A stretch of DNA of 64,000 bases, taken from NCBI RefSeq assembly GCF_003287875.1, contig NZ_QMKK01000032.1, positions 1-64,000 on the forward strand, in the 5' to 3' direction. This document shows, piece by piece, positions 8,899 to 17,903 of this stretch. Each line of letters begins with the position of its first letter. The stretch's first letter is position 1. This DNA comes from Martinezella tropici. Its GTDB lineage: Bacteria > Pseudomonadota > Alphaproteobacteria > Rhizobiales > Rhizobiaceae. The notes below the pieces were generated by a model, which was not told where the DNA came from, made no database searches, and saw only the letters and a list, made by a program, of their open reading frames with translations. Position numbers and translations under genes: made by a program.

Positions 8899-11730
8899 TC
8901 ATCCCAACGTGCTTGCTTGGGCGAGCAAACGAGCGGCATCAACGTGCCTGCCCCTCGAGGAAGCAGAAAAGCTCTGGAGCAGTTCAATCAGCGCTCGTCG
9001 GGCATTCCGGGAAGTCTCGGCAGAGGTTTCGCGCGACACAAGGTCGACGGCAATCTTGAGGGCCCACGACAACGCATTTTGCGCGCGGGCATCTGCAAGC
9101 ACATTCCAAAGATCAAAACCGACCGCAGAAAGCGGCGGATCCAGTTGCAATGCTACCCGATGGAACTCGACATCTGCCCAACTTGGCTCCGCGTCACACC
9201 CTCCCATAAGAGCCTCCGATATCGGATGGAGCGCATAGTGATCCCACCCTTTTCTGCGGGCCGCGAGGAGAATTTCGCTGAAGAGGTTCGAGTATTTCGG
9301 ATGAAACCCGGCGCTCGTGACTGCGTCCACGACAGCAGCGATGTCGCTGGCGGCGACCAACCGGCCGCTCTCTATAGCCGCCCAAAGGTCGAAAAGGCTG
9401 GCGTAAGTGTCCCAAAATCCCAGTCCGTGCTGACGGGCGACCTGCTTCAATATCGATGTCGCGCGGCAAACGGCGCCGGTATCACCCTCAAACGCTTCGA
9501 CGGTACATTCGCCCTCGGCCAACGCGCAGCACAATGTATTCGCATGATCTAACTGTGTCGCCTCTGAAACAGCTGCTTGCGCGAGACGTTTGGCGTCATC
9601 GACATCTCCCAAAACCCATAACGTCCGCGCAAGGAACGATTTTGCCGCAACGCTTTGGTCCAGCCCAAACCTGAACGCCTGTGGCGGTCGGTTGACCTGA
9701 AACCATCGAAGGCTGCGCTCCAGGAAATCACGCGCGCGATCATGGCTACCCGAAAAGTGGTGTGACACTCCCGCAATGCGCTGTGCAACGGCCGCGGCCT
9801 CGAAATCATCGACTTCGGTTGCGCGCCGCAGCATCTCCTGTGAATGTTCGAGCGATGCTTTAAACCGACCGGCTCTCAGGTTGAATAGCCAAAGTCCATA
9901 CTGCGCTTGCAGTTCGATCTCGGCCGCTTCATGCGACTGGGCAAGCCGAAGCGCCTTTTCCCAAGCTTTCTCCGTCTCAGGGACTGGGCCAACGGCCCAA
10001 CTCAGGGCAGTTCCCAATGCGGCCTGCAGCGCCATTTCCTCCCCCGGAGACAACTTTTCGCCGAACCGTTCCAAAGCCTCCGAAATACGTCGGCGACATT
10101 CGTCATGAAGCGATAGCTGAACCCAGTAGGGTGTTGCACATGCCAAAATGCTGGTGCCAGCTTGCACCTCGCTGTTGGAAAACGACCAGTCCAGTGCGCC
10201 GCGGATATCGTCGATGGCGCCAGCATGCGTCAAATGCCATTCATCTGTCGAAAGCGTCTTCCAATCCTCGTTCGCACGGCGAGCAGCGGTCAGGATGTAG
10301 GTCGCATATCGCTTCATGATCGCCGCAAGTTCCGCATCATCCGCGAGCTTCTCCAATGCGTAGAACCGGATTGACTCGAGAAAGCGATAACGTGGCCGGT
10401 TCCGACTCAGATCAAGTATCAATAAGGATTTGCTTACCAATCTACCCAGTATGTCGACTGCATACCATTGATCCTTTGCTTCCGGCGCCGCCACCGCATG
10501 GACAGCGTCAACGTCGAATGCGGACGAGAATACCGAGATGCGCCGGAGCATCAGTTGCTCTTCGGCATCGAGTAAGTGATAACTCCAGTCCACCGTTGCT
10601 CTGAGCGTTCGGTGCTTGGCAAGGGCTGTCTTGCGTCCCGCCGTCAACAGATTGAAGCGGTCGTTCAAGACGGCGAGAACTCCATTAAGACCAAGCGTGG
10701 CGACACGGGCCGCAGCGAGCTCGAGAGCCAGCGGCAGGCCGTCTAAGCGGTGACAAATCGCGTTTGCCATTTCCACATCGACTTCAAAATTCTGCACGTT
10801 CGCGGAGGCACGTTCGACCAGGAGCTCAAAAGCTGGGTACTGCAATGCCGATCTTAGATCTTTTACGTTGGTGGGCGGTATCGCGAGTGGACCGAGCCGA
10901 TAGACTTGCTCGCCGTCAATGCCCAACGGTTCCTGGCTTGTCGCCAGAACTTTGATGGTTTGCGAATTTTGCAGCAGCAGCTCGATTGCTGCAGCGATCT
11001 GGTCGGACAAATGCTCGCAATTGTCAACGACAAGGATGCTGTGTCTCGTCGCGGAACCGCCAAAAGCCTGCCGAATATACCTCGCGTCCAGAGAGGGAAC
11101 TTGTAATGCATTGGCGAGTGTCGGCTCAACCAAGTCACCTTCCGCGACCTTGGCCATTTCCGCGAAACGCACGTCATGCACCTGCTGCTCGGCCAAGCGC
11201 TGGGCAAATTCCAAAACCGATCTGGTCTTTCCCACTCCGCCAGTGCCCACGATTGTTAAAAGACGACCCTTGTCGAACAGGCTGCGGATCTCGGAGAGTT
11301 CGGAGTCTCTCCCAAGCAGCCGTGTCAGCGCGGCCGGTAGCAGCGGCATCCCAATCCTGTCGGTGACCGCGTCTGAGACAGGCTGCCTGCTTTCTTTTTT
11401 CACGAGGCGATAACCGAGGCCCAGTTCAGTCCTGATCATGTCGCGATCGGCTCCGAACGCGCGCCGGATCGCCGACATCTGCGCTTGCAGGTTATTTTCT
11501 TCTACAGCGACGCCCGACCAGACGACGTCCAGCAAATGTTCCTTCGTGACGACGTTGCCGTCCGCTTTTACCAGGAGCCATAAGACATCGATTGCCCGAG
11601 GCCCGATTTCGAGCTTGACGCCGTCACGGACAAGAATTCGCAGTCGAGGAAAAATCCGGTAGCGTCCAAAACTAATGCCCTCATCGTCTCGGTTGATTTC
11701 CAGCGGGCTTGAGGGGGTCTGTGGTGCCAT
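8899..11730 (-). CDS. Winged-helix transcriptional regulator with STAND-type ATPase and TPR-like tail
   Basis: 943-residue regulator. Residues 20-112 form an OmpR/CadC-type winged helix ending in ELGLGYRLV. A P-loop GTGGVGKTR lies at about 162-170, followed by a Walker B-like ILVVDNCEH near 231 and GLPLALELAAARVATLG, the sensor motif of NB-ARC/STAND ATPases. The C-terminal half is helical and repetitive, as in tetratricopeptide scaffolds. This is the COG3903 architecture (predicted ATPase fused to a winged helix). Such proteins usually act as ligand- or partner-gated activators. It lies upstream of, and in the same orientation as, the LigB/LigA/MFS/SDR genes, separated by about 250 bases, so it is a candidate activator of that group. 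The start at 11730 agrees with the domain boundary. Confidence 0.88.
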   Translation of the reverse strand: MAPQTPSSPLEINRDDEGISFGRYRIFPRLRILVRDGVKLEIGPRAIDVLWLLVKADGNVVTKEHLLDVVWSGVAVEENNLQAQMSAIRRAFGADRDMIRTELGLGYRLVKKESRQPVSDAVTDRIGMPLLPAALTRLLGRDSELSEIRSLFDKGRLLTIVGTGGVGKTRSVLEFAQRLAEQQVHDVRFAEMAKVAEGDLVEPTLANALQVPSLDARYIRQAFGGSATRHSILVVDNCEHLSDQIAAAIELLLQNSQTIKVLATSQEPLGIDGEQVYRLGPLAIPPTNVKDLRSALQYPAFELLVERASANVQNFEVDVEMANAICHRLDGLPLALELAAARVATLGLNGVLAVLNDRFNLLTAGRKTALAKHRTLRATVDWSYHLLDAEEQLMLRRISVFSSAFDVDAVHAVAAPEAKDQWYAVDILGRLVSKSLLILDLSRNRPRYRFLESIRFYALEKLADDAELAAIMKRYATYILTAARRANEDWKTLSTDEWHLTHAGAIDDIRGALDWSFSNSEVQAGTSILACATPYWVQLSLHDECRRRISEALERFGEKLSPGEEMALQAALGTALSWAVGPVPETEKAWEKALRLAQSHEAAEIELQAQYGLWLFNLRAGRFKASLEHSQEMLRRATEVDDFEAAAVAQRIAGVSHHFSGSHDRARDFLERSLRWFQVNRPPQAFRFGLDQSVAAKSFLARTLWVLGDVDDAKRLAQAAVSEATQLDHANTLCCALAEGECTVEAFEGDTGAVCRATSILKQVARQHGLGFWDTYASLFDLWAAIESGRLVAASDIAAVVDAVTSAGFHPKYSNLFSEILLAARRKGWDHYALHPISEALMGGCDAEPSWADVEFHRVALQLDPPLSAVGFDLWNVLADARAQNALSWALKIAVDLVSRETSAETSRNARRALIELLQSFSASSRGRHVDAARLLAQASTLG

Positions 11731-12350
11731 AAATTGGCGCTCCTTCGCCGGCTGTCATTAGATAGCTTCCATCGCGTCTCCTCGCAATGCGCATTTGACA
11801 GATTGGTCGAACGATCACGACGGAAGCCTGGTAGAGCGGCTGCGCCTCAAAGGCATCCGATGCCGCGAGATTGCCGAACTCACCGCAAACAACGCGAACC
11901 ATCTCGACGTCCTGAAGCCGGGGATGCTGTCAAACTTGCCTGTCTGAACATCACCGCCCTTTCTCTCAGCAAGGCATTGTTGTGGCGCACCCCAAAGTCC
12001 GGTCGGGCGATCGGATCGATAGCCTGTCCTGCGTTGGAGAAGAAGCCGCCACACGTTGGCGGCCGATCTTCCCGGCTTCATCAACAGCCATCTCTTCGGG
12101 TTTCAGCAAGGGCAGGGAGATGAGAGAGCTCACCCCTGCTGAGGCGAAGTGCCTGGCCCAATACCGAAATCGTCGAGGCAGAAGGTGATGCCGCCCGCCC
12201 TTGCTCAAGCTTTACATACCATTCGACGCTGATTCCGGCCAGTTGCGCCGCCTCGTCACGACGAAGTCCTGGCCCTCGTGCGCCGCAGGCTGTAGAGCCC
12301 AACGTCGTCAGACGCAGCTTGGGCCGCCCCCACTGGAGACACTCACGCAT
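11731..12350 (-). pseudogene. Remnant of an XRE-type regulator (MmyB-like family)
   Basis: The frame 12350-12081 encodes 89 residues. Its core, GPGLRRDEAAQLAGISVEWYVKLEQGR followed by ALRLSRGELSHLPALAE, matches the N-terminal helix-turn-helix of the XRE/MmyB regulator family, which normally runs to about 270 residues with a C-terminal ligand domain. Here the frame stops right after the DNA-binding domain, and the remaining 350 bases towards 11731 contain only short broken frames. The ATG overlaps the stop of the MFS gene (TAATG), which could simply reflect how the frame happens to open. I judge it a decayed gene, though a short translated HTH protein cannot be excluded. Confidence 0.55.
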
Positions 12351-13603
12351 TAAGGGCCGCGCATCCGTTTCGGGTTAATGAAGCAAACCAGCACCGCCGC
12401 GCCGGCCGCGGTCATCGTGACCGTTATGCCGCCGGCCGTCTGCCACCCGACAAGCGGGACCAGAGCGCCGAATGCCGGACCAGAGAGAAATCCCGCAAAA
12501 TAGAACACGGGCAGGATGATCGACGTTGCCGCACTGATATGGTGGGATTGCACACTTTTCTGCATAACCGCTAGAAACCGTGGATACAGAAAGCCGCTAA
12601 GCAGCACGCCGAATATGAACGATGTCGCCATCTGTCCGTACAGCGATATTACATGAAAGAACATGACGTAGCTGTTAAGGGACATCAACGCGAGACCCGC
12701 TATAAGGCCCCACCTCTTAAACTTGTCGCCGAGCCACCCTCCAAAAAACGCAGTGAGAGCGCCGATCCCAAACATGCTGAAAGCTAACCCGGCGTCGGCG
12801 ACGCTATAGGCAAGCGCCGATTTAAGATAAAGCGAATACAAAGCCATATATGCCAGGAATGAAAATCCTGTCAGAAAGAACGCGACGGTACATACCGCCG
12901 AATTCAGATTGATAAGCGTAGTCGGGCAGCGCAGGTCCCCCGCTTCGTCATCCCGCCGGGTTTCCTGATCGATCGCCGCGGCAAACCAGCTCGGAACGAA
13001 AAGATATACGGAAATGGCCGATACCATGCCCGCGATTCCGAAAAGGTAGAACGGGGACCTCCAGGAGCCGAGCAGTTGAAACATTTGGCTCGCAATCAGC
13101 GGCGCGAGAAAGGTCCCAAGGCCGAAGAAGGCATTGTTGATCCCGAAAAACGTTCCGCGACGCTTGCCGAAGTAAGCTCCGATCATGGAAAAGATCGCTG
13201 TGATGTGCAGCGCCTCGCCCGCGCCCGTCATCGCTCTGTAGAACGCCAGCTCAGTGTAGCTGCTCGCGAGCGGTATGGCGAACGTGAATGCCGAATACGC
13301 AAGCAGGCCGCCGACCAACACATGCTTTCGGCCGAAGCGCCCGATGAACCAGCCGCTCAGCGCCCCAAACAAAGCTATGTTGAGGGTGAATATGTTTGAC
13401 AGAAAGCCCCCCTGCGCTGGGGTGATACCCAGCTCCGAGCTTATGGGGCTCAGAAGGGCCGGAAACGCAGATCGGTCGAGCCCGTTGAACGAGTAGGACA
13501 GACCCAGAATCAGGACGATGATCGCAACCGTATACGCTCTTTCACCATGCGACGACGGCATCGGTCGCGCCGGCAGATCAGCTTTTCCAAGCACTTCTGT
13601 CAT
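12350..13603 (-). CDS. MFS transporter
   Basis: 417-residue major facilitator with 12 predicted membrane helices. The start has the acidic first helix SYSFNGLDRSAFPALL, and the helix 2-3 loop reads GWFIGRFGRKHVLVGG. The second half carries GGWLGDKFKRWGL. It is the last intact gene of the minus-strand dehydrogenase/cupin/DapA series, 165 bases after the aldolase. It is probably the uptake system for the substrate of that pathway, perhaps a sugar acid or other organic acid. Confidence 0.88.
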   Translation of the reverse strand: MTEVLGKADLPARPMPSSHGERAYTVAIIVLILGLSYSFNGLDRSAFPALLSPISSELGITPAQGGFLSNIFTLNIALFGALSGWFIGRFGRKHVLVGGLLAYSAFTFAIPLASSYTELAFYRAMTGAGEALHITAIFSMIGAYFGKRRGTFFGINNAFFGLGTFLAPLIASQMFQLLGSWRSPFYLFGIAGMVSAISVYLFVPSWFAAAIDQETRRDDEAGDLRCPTTLINLNSAVCTVAFFLTGFSFLAYMALYSLYLKSALAYSVADAGLAFSMFGIGALTAFFGGWLGDKFKRWGLIAGLALMSLNSYVMFFHVISLYGQMATSFIFGVLLSGFLYPRFLAVMQKSVQSHHISAATSIILPVFYFAGFLSGPAFGALVPLVGWQTAGGITVTMTAAGAAVLVCFINPKRMRGP

Positions 13604-13768
13604 ATCTTCCTCCCTCGATTAGTTTGCTCTTGTCTCTGACGCGGGCTGCCTTTCGGCAGGCTCAGACCTCCTGGCCGGCAACGTCGGACCTAAACCTCCC
13701 CGAGCTTCGCCAAGGCGACGTCTCCTTCGTCAACCCCGAGCGAATACAGCTTTATTCCGGTCCTCGTT

Positions 13769-14653
13769 TTATAAACTATCGAATCGCGCAACCAAGCTTC
13801 TGACATCGCTCGGGTTGGTCGCGTGCAACGGCGGCATGACCGCAGCCAATGCGGATAAGCCACGCGCGTGAGCCATCAGCGCCTTGACAGCGGGCACGAG
13901 CGGCAGCCCGTCGAAAAGCTTTCGAATAGAAACGGCGGTGCCAAGCGCCGTCTGGTCTCCCTCCTTGAGGGCTTGCGCGCACAGCCTCGAGGTCAGATTG
14001 GCGGTCGCGGAAATGCATCCGGCCCACAGGCCGGATCGGGCCTCCATCAGTGTGGCTTCATTCGACGGGAACACATCGAAGTTTCGAAACCGTTCGGCGA
14101 GACCTCGAGCGTAGTCGAGGTCGCCCGACGAATCCTTCAATCCAGCAATTCGACCAGGGTACTTATCCATAAGAGTAGCGATCCACTCCGCCTCGTATTT
14201 GACGCCCGAGAGCGCGGGAAAATTATAGAGATAAATTCTGATCGGATTGTCCCGCGTTGCTTCGACTATACGACTGAAGAAGGCGACGATCCCTGCCTGG
14301 TCGATCCCCTTGTAGTAAAACGGCGGCAGGATAAGCGCGCCTGCAAAGCCCAGTTCAGCTGCCTGCCGTGTAAGTGCGACAGCGTCATCGACCGCCGCGG
14401 CGCCGGTTCCGACCATGAGGCGATGACGGGGAAGCCGAGAGGCCACGGCTTGCATCAGGCGCGCGCGCTGTGCAGCCGAGAATGACGTCGCTTCCCCCGT
14501 TGTGCCGAGTATGTTCAGACCGTCGCAGCCTTCATTCAGCAAATGACCCGCGAGATCGAGAAAGGCTTCGCTATCCGGCTCCAGATCCTGCGTAATCGGC
14601 GTGGGTATAGCGGCGATGATGCCCTTGAGCGAACTGATTGAATGTGACGTCAC
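13769..14653 (-). CDS. Dihydrodipicolinate synthase/N-acetylneuraminate lyase family aldolase
   Basis: 294-residue class I aldolase or lyase of the DapA family, a TIM barrel forming a Schiff base with a 2-oxo acid. The oxo-acid-binding GTTGEATS is near residue 50, the catalytic-Tyr strand reads IRIYLYNFPALSG near 135, and the Schiff-base Lys lies in IAGLKDSSGD near 165. It is unlikely to be the biosynthetic DapA, because it sits in a GntR-controlled catabolic unit with a dehydrogenase, cupin and transporter. A role in cleaving or dehydrating a 2-keto-3-deoxy acid is plausible. Its start overlaps the cupin stop by four bases. Confidence 0.88.
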   Translation of the reverse strand: MTSHSISSLKGIIAAIPTPITQDLEPDSEAFLDLAGHLLNEGCDGLNILGTTGEATSFSAAQRARLMQAVASRLPRHRLMVGTGAAAVDDAVALTRQAAELGFAGALILPPFYYKGIDQAGIVAFFSRIVEATRDNPIRIYLYNFPALSGVKYEAEWIATLMDKYPGRIAGLKDSSGDLDYARGLAERFRNFDVFPSNEATLMEARSGLWAGCISATANLTSRLCAQALKEGDQTALGTAVSIRKLFDGLPLVPAVKALMAHARGLSALAAVMPPLHATNPSDVRSLVARFDSL

Positions 14654-15132
14654 GCGATGACCCCTGTGGTGCGAGAAAGCGGCCCGACTGAAGCCGATTG
14701 TGCGAGCCGAACGTCATCTGGGACCGGCAGAGGCGGATTCGCCCCGCCTTTGAACTCTACGGTCGTGAAGAGAAGGTCGCTTGTTCCGATATTTTCGACG
14801 CTATGAACGAAGTGTTCATCTTTGCCGAAGGTGAAATGCTTGGTTTCACCTTTATAATGCTCCACATCCACGACGCGGCCATCATCGTAGTAGCCGCGGG
14901 CACGGCCGGCGACGTGCGCGGTCCAGAAGTAATCGAGTTGATGTCGGTGGAACGCGCAGCGCTTCCCCGCAGGGATATGCAGATGCCAGACGCGCACACG
15001 ATCCGTTTCTGATACCAGCACACTGCCGACGCAGGCGTTCAAAATATTGTCGTCAAATTCACGCTGCAGGTCTTGCGGCCAATGCGAGCGCGGGTTTGGG
15101 TCGACGGACTGGGGTTTCGTGGCTGTGCCCAT
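14650..15132 (-). CDS. Cupin-domain protein
   Basis: 160-residue single-domain cupin. The beta-barrel metal-site region reads AGKRCAFHRHQLDYFWT, where His-rich motif 1 is visible, and the second motif lies around HFVHSVENIGTSDLLF. Its role is unknown: similar small cupins act as isomerases, lyases or dioxygenase-like enzymes. It lies 26 bases downstream of the dehydrogenase and overlaps the aldolase by four bases, so it is part of the same operon. Confidence 0.8.
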   Translation of the reverse strand: MGTATKPQSVDPNPRSHWPQDLQREFDDNILNACVGSVLVSETDRVRVWHLHIPAGKRCAFHRHQLDYFWTAHVAGRARGYYDDGRVVDVEHYKGETKHFTFGKDEHFVHSVENIGTSDLLFTTVEFKGGANPPLPVPDDVRLAQSASVGPLSRTTGVIA

Positions 15133-15157
15133 AGGTGTTCTCCTCTTCGTGCGGTTT

Positions 15158-16321
15158 TTACTCGGCCGCTAGCCGACTTTCGGATTCGGAATGAATTTGA
15201 ACGACCACCTTGATCGCGTCGTCGACGCGCTCGCGCGCATGTCGCAAGGCTTCCGGGAGTTCAGAAAAGCCGAAAGTATGCGTATGGATTGTCGTGGCGT
15301 CGAACCGCTTTGCCGCCATCAGTGCCATGGCGCGATGCGTGGCGGATCGCCCCTCTCCCCGTATCCCATAGACGTAGACGTTGTTCTTTACGAGATAGCC
15401 GAGATCGACGGCGATCGGTTCATGCGGGAACGCAGCGAAGCAGATTTTTCCGCCGCGATTGACCATGCGGACCGCCATATCGACAGACTCCTGACTGCCG
15501 GCGCAATCGAGCACGTAGTCTACCCCACCATCGGCGGTGAGATCTCTCACCCGCGCAACTGCATCTTCGTGCCTGGCGTTGACGGTCACGTTCGCGCCGA
15601 GCCGCCGGCCTTTTTCCAAGCGGTTGTCTCGCGTTCCGACTAGGATCACAGGTTCGGCGCCGAGGGCCTTCGCGACAGCCGCGCCTAGCAAACCGATCGG
15701 TCCGGGCCCGATGACGACGACGCTCTCGCCAGCCACGAGGCCGCCGAGCTCGGTGAGCGCGTACATTGACGTCCCAGCCGTGACCACCAGCGTCGCCTCA
15801 GCGTCCGTCATGCCGTCAGGAACGCGCACCAGCGTATTGACATTGTTCACCGCGTATTCCGCGAACCCGCCATCCGTTGTGAAACCGTTCGCTCGATGGC
15901 CCTTGTTTACGTCGCCGAAGTTGTTCCCGTAATTGAGACACGAGGTGTACATGCCCTGGCGGCATCGTTTGCATTGGCCGCAGCCCGCGTGAATCTCCAC
16001 GGAGACGCGTTCGCCGACTTTGAACTCATCGACACCAGGGCCGAGCGCGGCCACTGTTCCCATGTATTCATGACCAGGCGTGAAGTTCTTGTTGAACGGC
16101 TCTCCGCCCCCGATCCTGGCCGGAGTGCCGTATTGAATAATTTCGAGATCGGTTGCGCAGATCGCGACGGCATCGACCCGCACCAGCACTTCGGCCTTTC
16201 CCGGCGCTGGCACGGCTTTCGTGGTCTGGCGAAGCTCGCCCGGGCCGCCTAGCACCCAGGCCCGCATCACCTCTGGAATGTCGTCGCTGACGGTGCCGGT
16301 GGGCTTTTCGAGGTCTTGCAT
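15158..16321 (-). CDS. Zinc-dependent medium-chain alcohol/polyol dehydrogenase
   Basis: 387 residues of the zinc MDR family (threonine, sorbitol and L-idonate dehydrogenase relatives). The catalytic zinc site is in AICATDLEI and GHEYMGTVAALG. The structural zinc loop has four cysteines (CGQCKRCRQGMYTSC). The NAD-binding strand reads VVIGPGPIGLLGAAVAKALG. The frame is open to 16354, but the ATG at 16321 has AGGGAG about nine bases upstream, and the longer start would lie inside a repressor half-site, so 16321 is chosen. It is the first gene of the operon with the cupin, aldolase and MFS genes and would oxidise the hydroxy substrate first. Confidence 0.88.
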   Translation of the reverse strand: MQDLEKPTGTVSDDIPEVMRAWVLGGPGELRQTTKAVPAPGKAEVLVRVDAVAICATDLEIIQYGTPARIGGGEPFNKNFTPGHEYMGTVAALGPGVDEFKVGERVSVEIHAGCGQCKRCRQGMYTSCLNYGNNFGDVNKGHRANGFTTDGGFAEYAVNNVNTLVRVPDGMTDAEATLVVTAGTSMYALTELGGLVAGESVVVIGPGPIGLLGAAVAKALGAEPVILVGTRDNRLEKGRRLGANVTVNARHEDAVARVRDLTADGGVDYVLDCAGSQESVDMAVRMVNRGGKICFAAFPHEPIAVDLGYLVKNNVYVYGIRGEGRSATHRAMALMAAKRFDATTIHTHTFGFSELPEALRHARERVDDAIKVVVQIHSESESRLAAE

Positions 16322-16343
16322 CCGAGGCGCTCCCTTGCTGTCC

Positions 16344-16457
16344 GGTTCAACCAATTCGGCACATTTATGACTATTGGTTGCATTTGGTCAACCATACATA
16401 ATCTTACTGATGTGTGTCAACCAATATTCGCGCAACCCTACATATTGGTTGACCAAT
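16344..16457. promoter_or_regulatory. GntR/FadR-type operator array in a divergent promoter region
   Basis: A perfect palindrome ATTGGT-TG-ACCAAT lies at 16444-16457. A near-perfect copy, TTTGGTCAACCATA, is at 16383-16396, and isolated half-sites occur at 16344-16355 (CAACCAAT), 16373-16384 (ATTGGTTG) and 16418-16425 (CAACCAAT). The core TGGT-NN-ACCA fits the FadR-subfamily consensus TNGT-N(0-3)-ACNA. The array sits between the divergent dehydrogenase operon and the GntR gene, so it probably serves both. Confidence 0.75.
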
Positions 16458-16507
16458 CAGGCGCCATGTCATATGCCCCACTGCATGCAAAAGGATGATG
16501 CATCGAC

Positions 16508-17155
16508 GTGACAGACCAACTGAGACAATGGCTCGAAACAGCCCAAATCCGGCCGGACGGCCGCCTGCCGCCCGAACGGGAGCTTGCCGTGACCCTTGGC
16601 CTTTCGCGAGCCGAATTGCGCAAGGGTCTCGCCTTGCTGGAAGCCGAAGGACTGCTATGGCGCCGTGTCGGCAAGGGCACGTTCGTGTCAGCGCCGGCCG
16701 AGCGTCGTCGCCCGGATGCCTCGGCAATGGCGGAGCGCGTCAGCCCGCCGGAAGCTATGCAGGTCAGGCGCGTTCTTGAGCCCGAGATCGCCGCGCTTGC
16801 GGCACGGACGGCCACCGGCCTACAGATCGCACGCATGAAGGCTCTATGCGCGGAGATGCGAAAGGCCCCGGCTTGGCCCGACTATCAGCGGCTGGACTGC
16901 GAGTTTCATGCCTCAATCGCCGCGGCGGCGGGCAACAATCTTCTCGCTGAGATCTTCGATATCGTCAACGAGGTACGTCGAAGGGTGGTTTGGGGCGGTC
17001 TGGACAAGCGCAGCTACGGCCCCCCGGCCGACTATCATTCCTTTGACGAGCATGAAGCGATTGTTGCCGCGATAGAAAGCAGGGACCGGGCCGGAGCGGC
17101 CGAGGCGATGCGAAATCACCTTGTCGCGACCGAGCTCGATCTCATGGGGAAATGA
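16508..17155 (+). CDS. GntR-family (FadR subfamily) transcriptional regulator
   Basis: 215 residues. The N-terminal GntR winged helix (about 15-65) has GRLPPERELAVTLGLSRAEL and GKGTFVSAP. The C-terminal part is the all-helical FCD effector domain (about 85-205), with acidic/histidine metal-site residues in DCEFHASIAAAAGN and a late FDEHEAIVAAI. The start is GTG at 16508, preceded by AAGGATG. It is divergent from the dehydrogenase operon, and palindromic FadR-type sites lie between them. The likely role is repression of that operon and of itself, relieved by a pathway acid. Confidence 0.9.
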   Translation: MTDQLRQWLETAQIRPDGRLPPERELAVTLGLSRAELRKGLALLEAEGLLWRRVGKGTFVSAPAERRRPDASAMAERVSPPEAMQVRRVLEPEIAALAARTATGLQIARMKALCAEMRKAPAWPDYQRLDCEFHASIAAAAGNNLLAEIFDIVNEVRRRVVWGGLDKRSYGPPADYHSFDEHEAIVAAIESRDRAGAAEAMRNHLVATELDLMGK

Positions 17156-17225
17156 ACTTACGAAGCCGCCGGGACGTGTTGATGAAGTGGTGACGTTCTC
17201 AGAGCTTGAGCGGGTAGGTAGCGTC

Positions 17226-17306
17226 TTAGGCGATGAGACCGCCGCCGTTAACTGTTACAGTAATGCCGGCGCCGGCGGCATTGGTGGCGACGAACAGGAT
17301 CGATGC
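17226..17306 (-). pseudogene. C-terminal remnant of a short-chain dehydrogenase
   Basis: Read on the minus strand, about 26 codons give ILFVATNAAGAG then ITVTVNGGGLIA and a stop. This is the characteristic last strand and GG-loop of SDR enzymes (compare 'LATN...TGxxxxVDGG'). The frame upstream is broken and no N-terminal part is nearby. It indicates that an SDR gene was lost where the hydrolase operon was inserted. Confidence 0.45.
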
Positions 17307-17801
17307 GCCCACACCTTCTTCTCAACTGTCTGAATCGCAGCCAGCGTCGCGCTCTAGCTCAACCAATGGGTCCCGAGCCTAGTCGACGGCGCTGTGCGAA
17401 ACTCGTTCAGCTGCGGTCCTACGCAGAACCTCGCGAAGCCAAAGGGCTCCGCGCACGCGCGTCAGCGCGCACTTCCAGGTCTGGGTGAGGCTACTTGATT
17501 GGTCCGGCCATGCTTCGGATTGTAGATTCGTGCATCGGCCCAGCGCTTCGAACCTCCGGCAGGTCCGGTGAGGATCGGCAGGCCTTTCAGCTTTCACTGA
17601 CGCATACTCTGATCTCGGTTTCGGATATCAAGCACGTCGGGACCGGCGACGATGCGGGGGCCGAACACCAGTCGCCCGCACGGGCCGGCACCGCAGAATT
17701 CGATCGTCACCTCCACGCCGATCATGGGCGCCATGGTCCGACCGGGCCTCGCGTCCGCGGTGACGGCGATCCTAAGGAGGCGACAATCGAGAGTTTTCAT
17801 T

Positions 17802-17829
17802 ATGTCCACTCCTACATGTCCACTCCTAC
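17802..17829. repeat. 14-bp perfect tandem duplication
   Basis: ATGTCCACTCCTAC occurs twice head to tail at 17802-17815 and 17816-17829, about 40 bases before the hydrolase promoter. No further copies are seen nearby. It could be a slippage product or a pair of direct-repeat binding sites. Confidence 0.7.
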
Positions 17830-17867
17830 AAATCGGCCACCGGCTCACTCGACTGCTGCCCCGTCGG

Positions 17868-17902
17868 TTGACATCACACAATTTCGGATACATTGTTACC
17901 GA
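17868..17902 (+). promoter_or_regulatory. Candidate promoter and overlapping palindromic operator
   Basis: TTGACA at 17868-17873 and TACATT at 17889-17894 (15-bp spacing) lie just upstream of the ATG at 17904. An imperfect palindrome, TCGGATACA-T-TGTTACCGA (17884-17902), covers the putative -10 and start point. No ribosome binding site precedes the ATG, so the transcript could be leaderless. The TetR protein at the end of the operon is the natural candidate to bind here. Confidence 0.5.
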
Positions 17903-17903
17903 T

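Larger units (their letters stand above)
17156..17903. other. Intergenic stretch with gene debris
   Basis: About 750 bases between the GntR gene and the hydrolase operon. It holds the tail of a lost SDR gene (17226-17306), a 14-bp tandem repeat (17802-17829) and the operon promoter (17868-17902). A minus-strand frame from ATG 17800, 68 codons beginning MKTLDCRLLRIAVTADARPG, has a GGAG upstream but matches no family I know. The rest shows nothing clear. Confidence 0.45.

Noticed and set aside
17604..17800. Minus-strand frame beginning MKTLDCRLLRIAVTADARPG with GGAG upstream
   Set aside because: No family recognised and the upstream GGAG is part of the 14-bp tandem repeat. It may be a remnant, but support is too weak for a gene call.
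17652..17903. Longer start for the first alpha/beta hydrolase
   Set aside because: The extra 84 residues have no hydrolase similarity and would span the promoter and tandem repeat; ATG 17904 matches the fold start.
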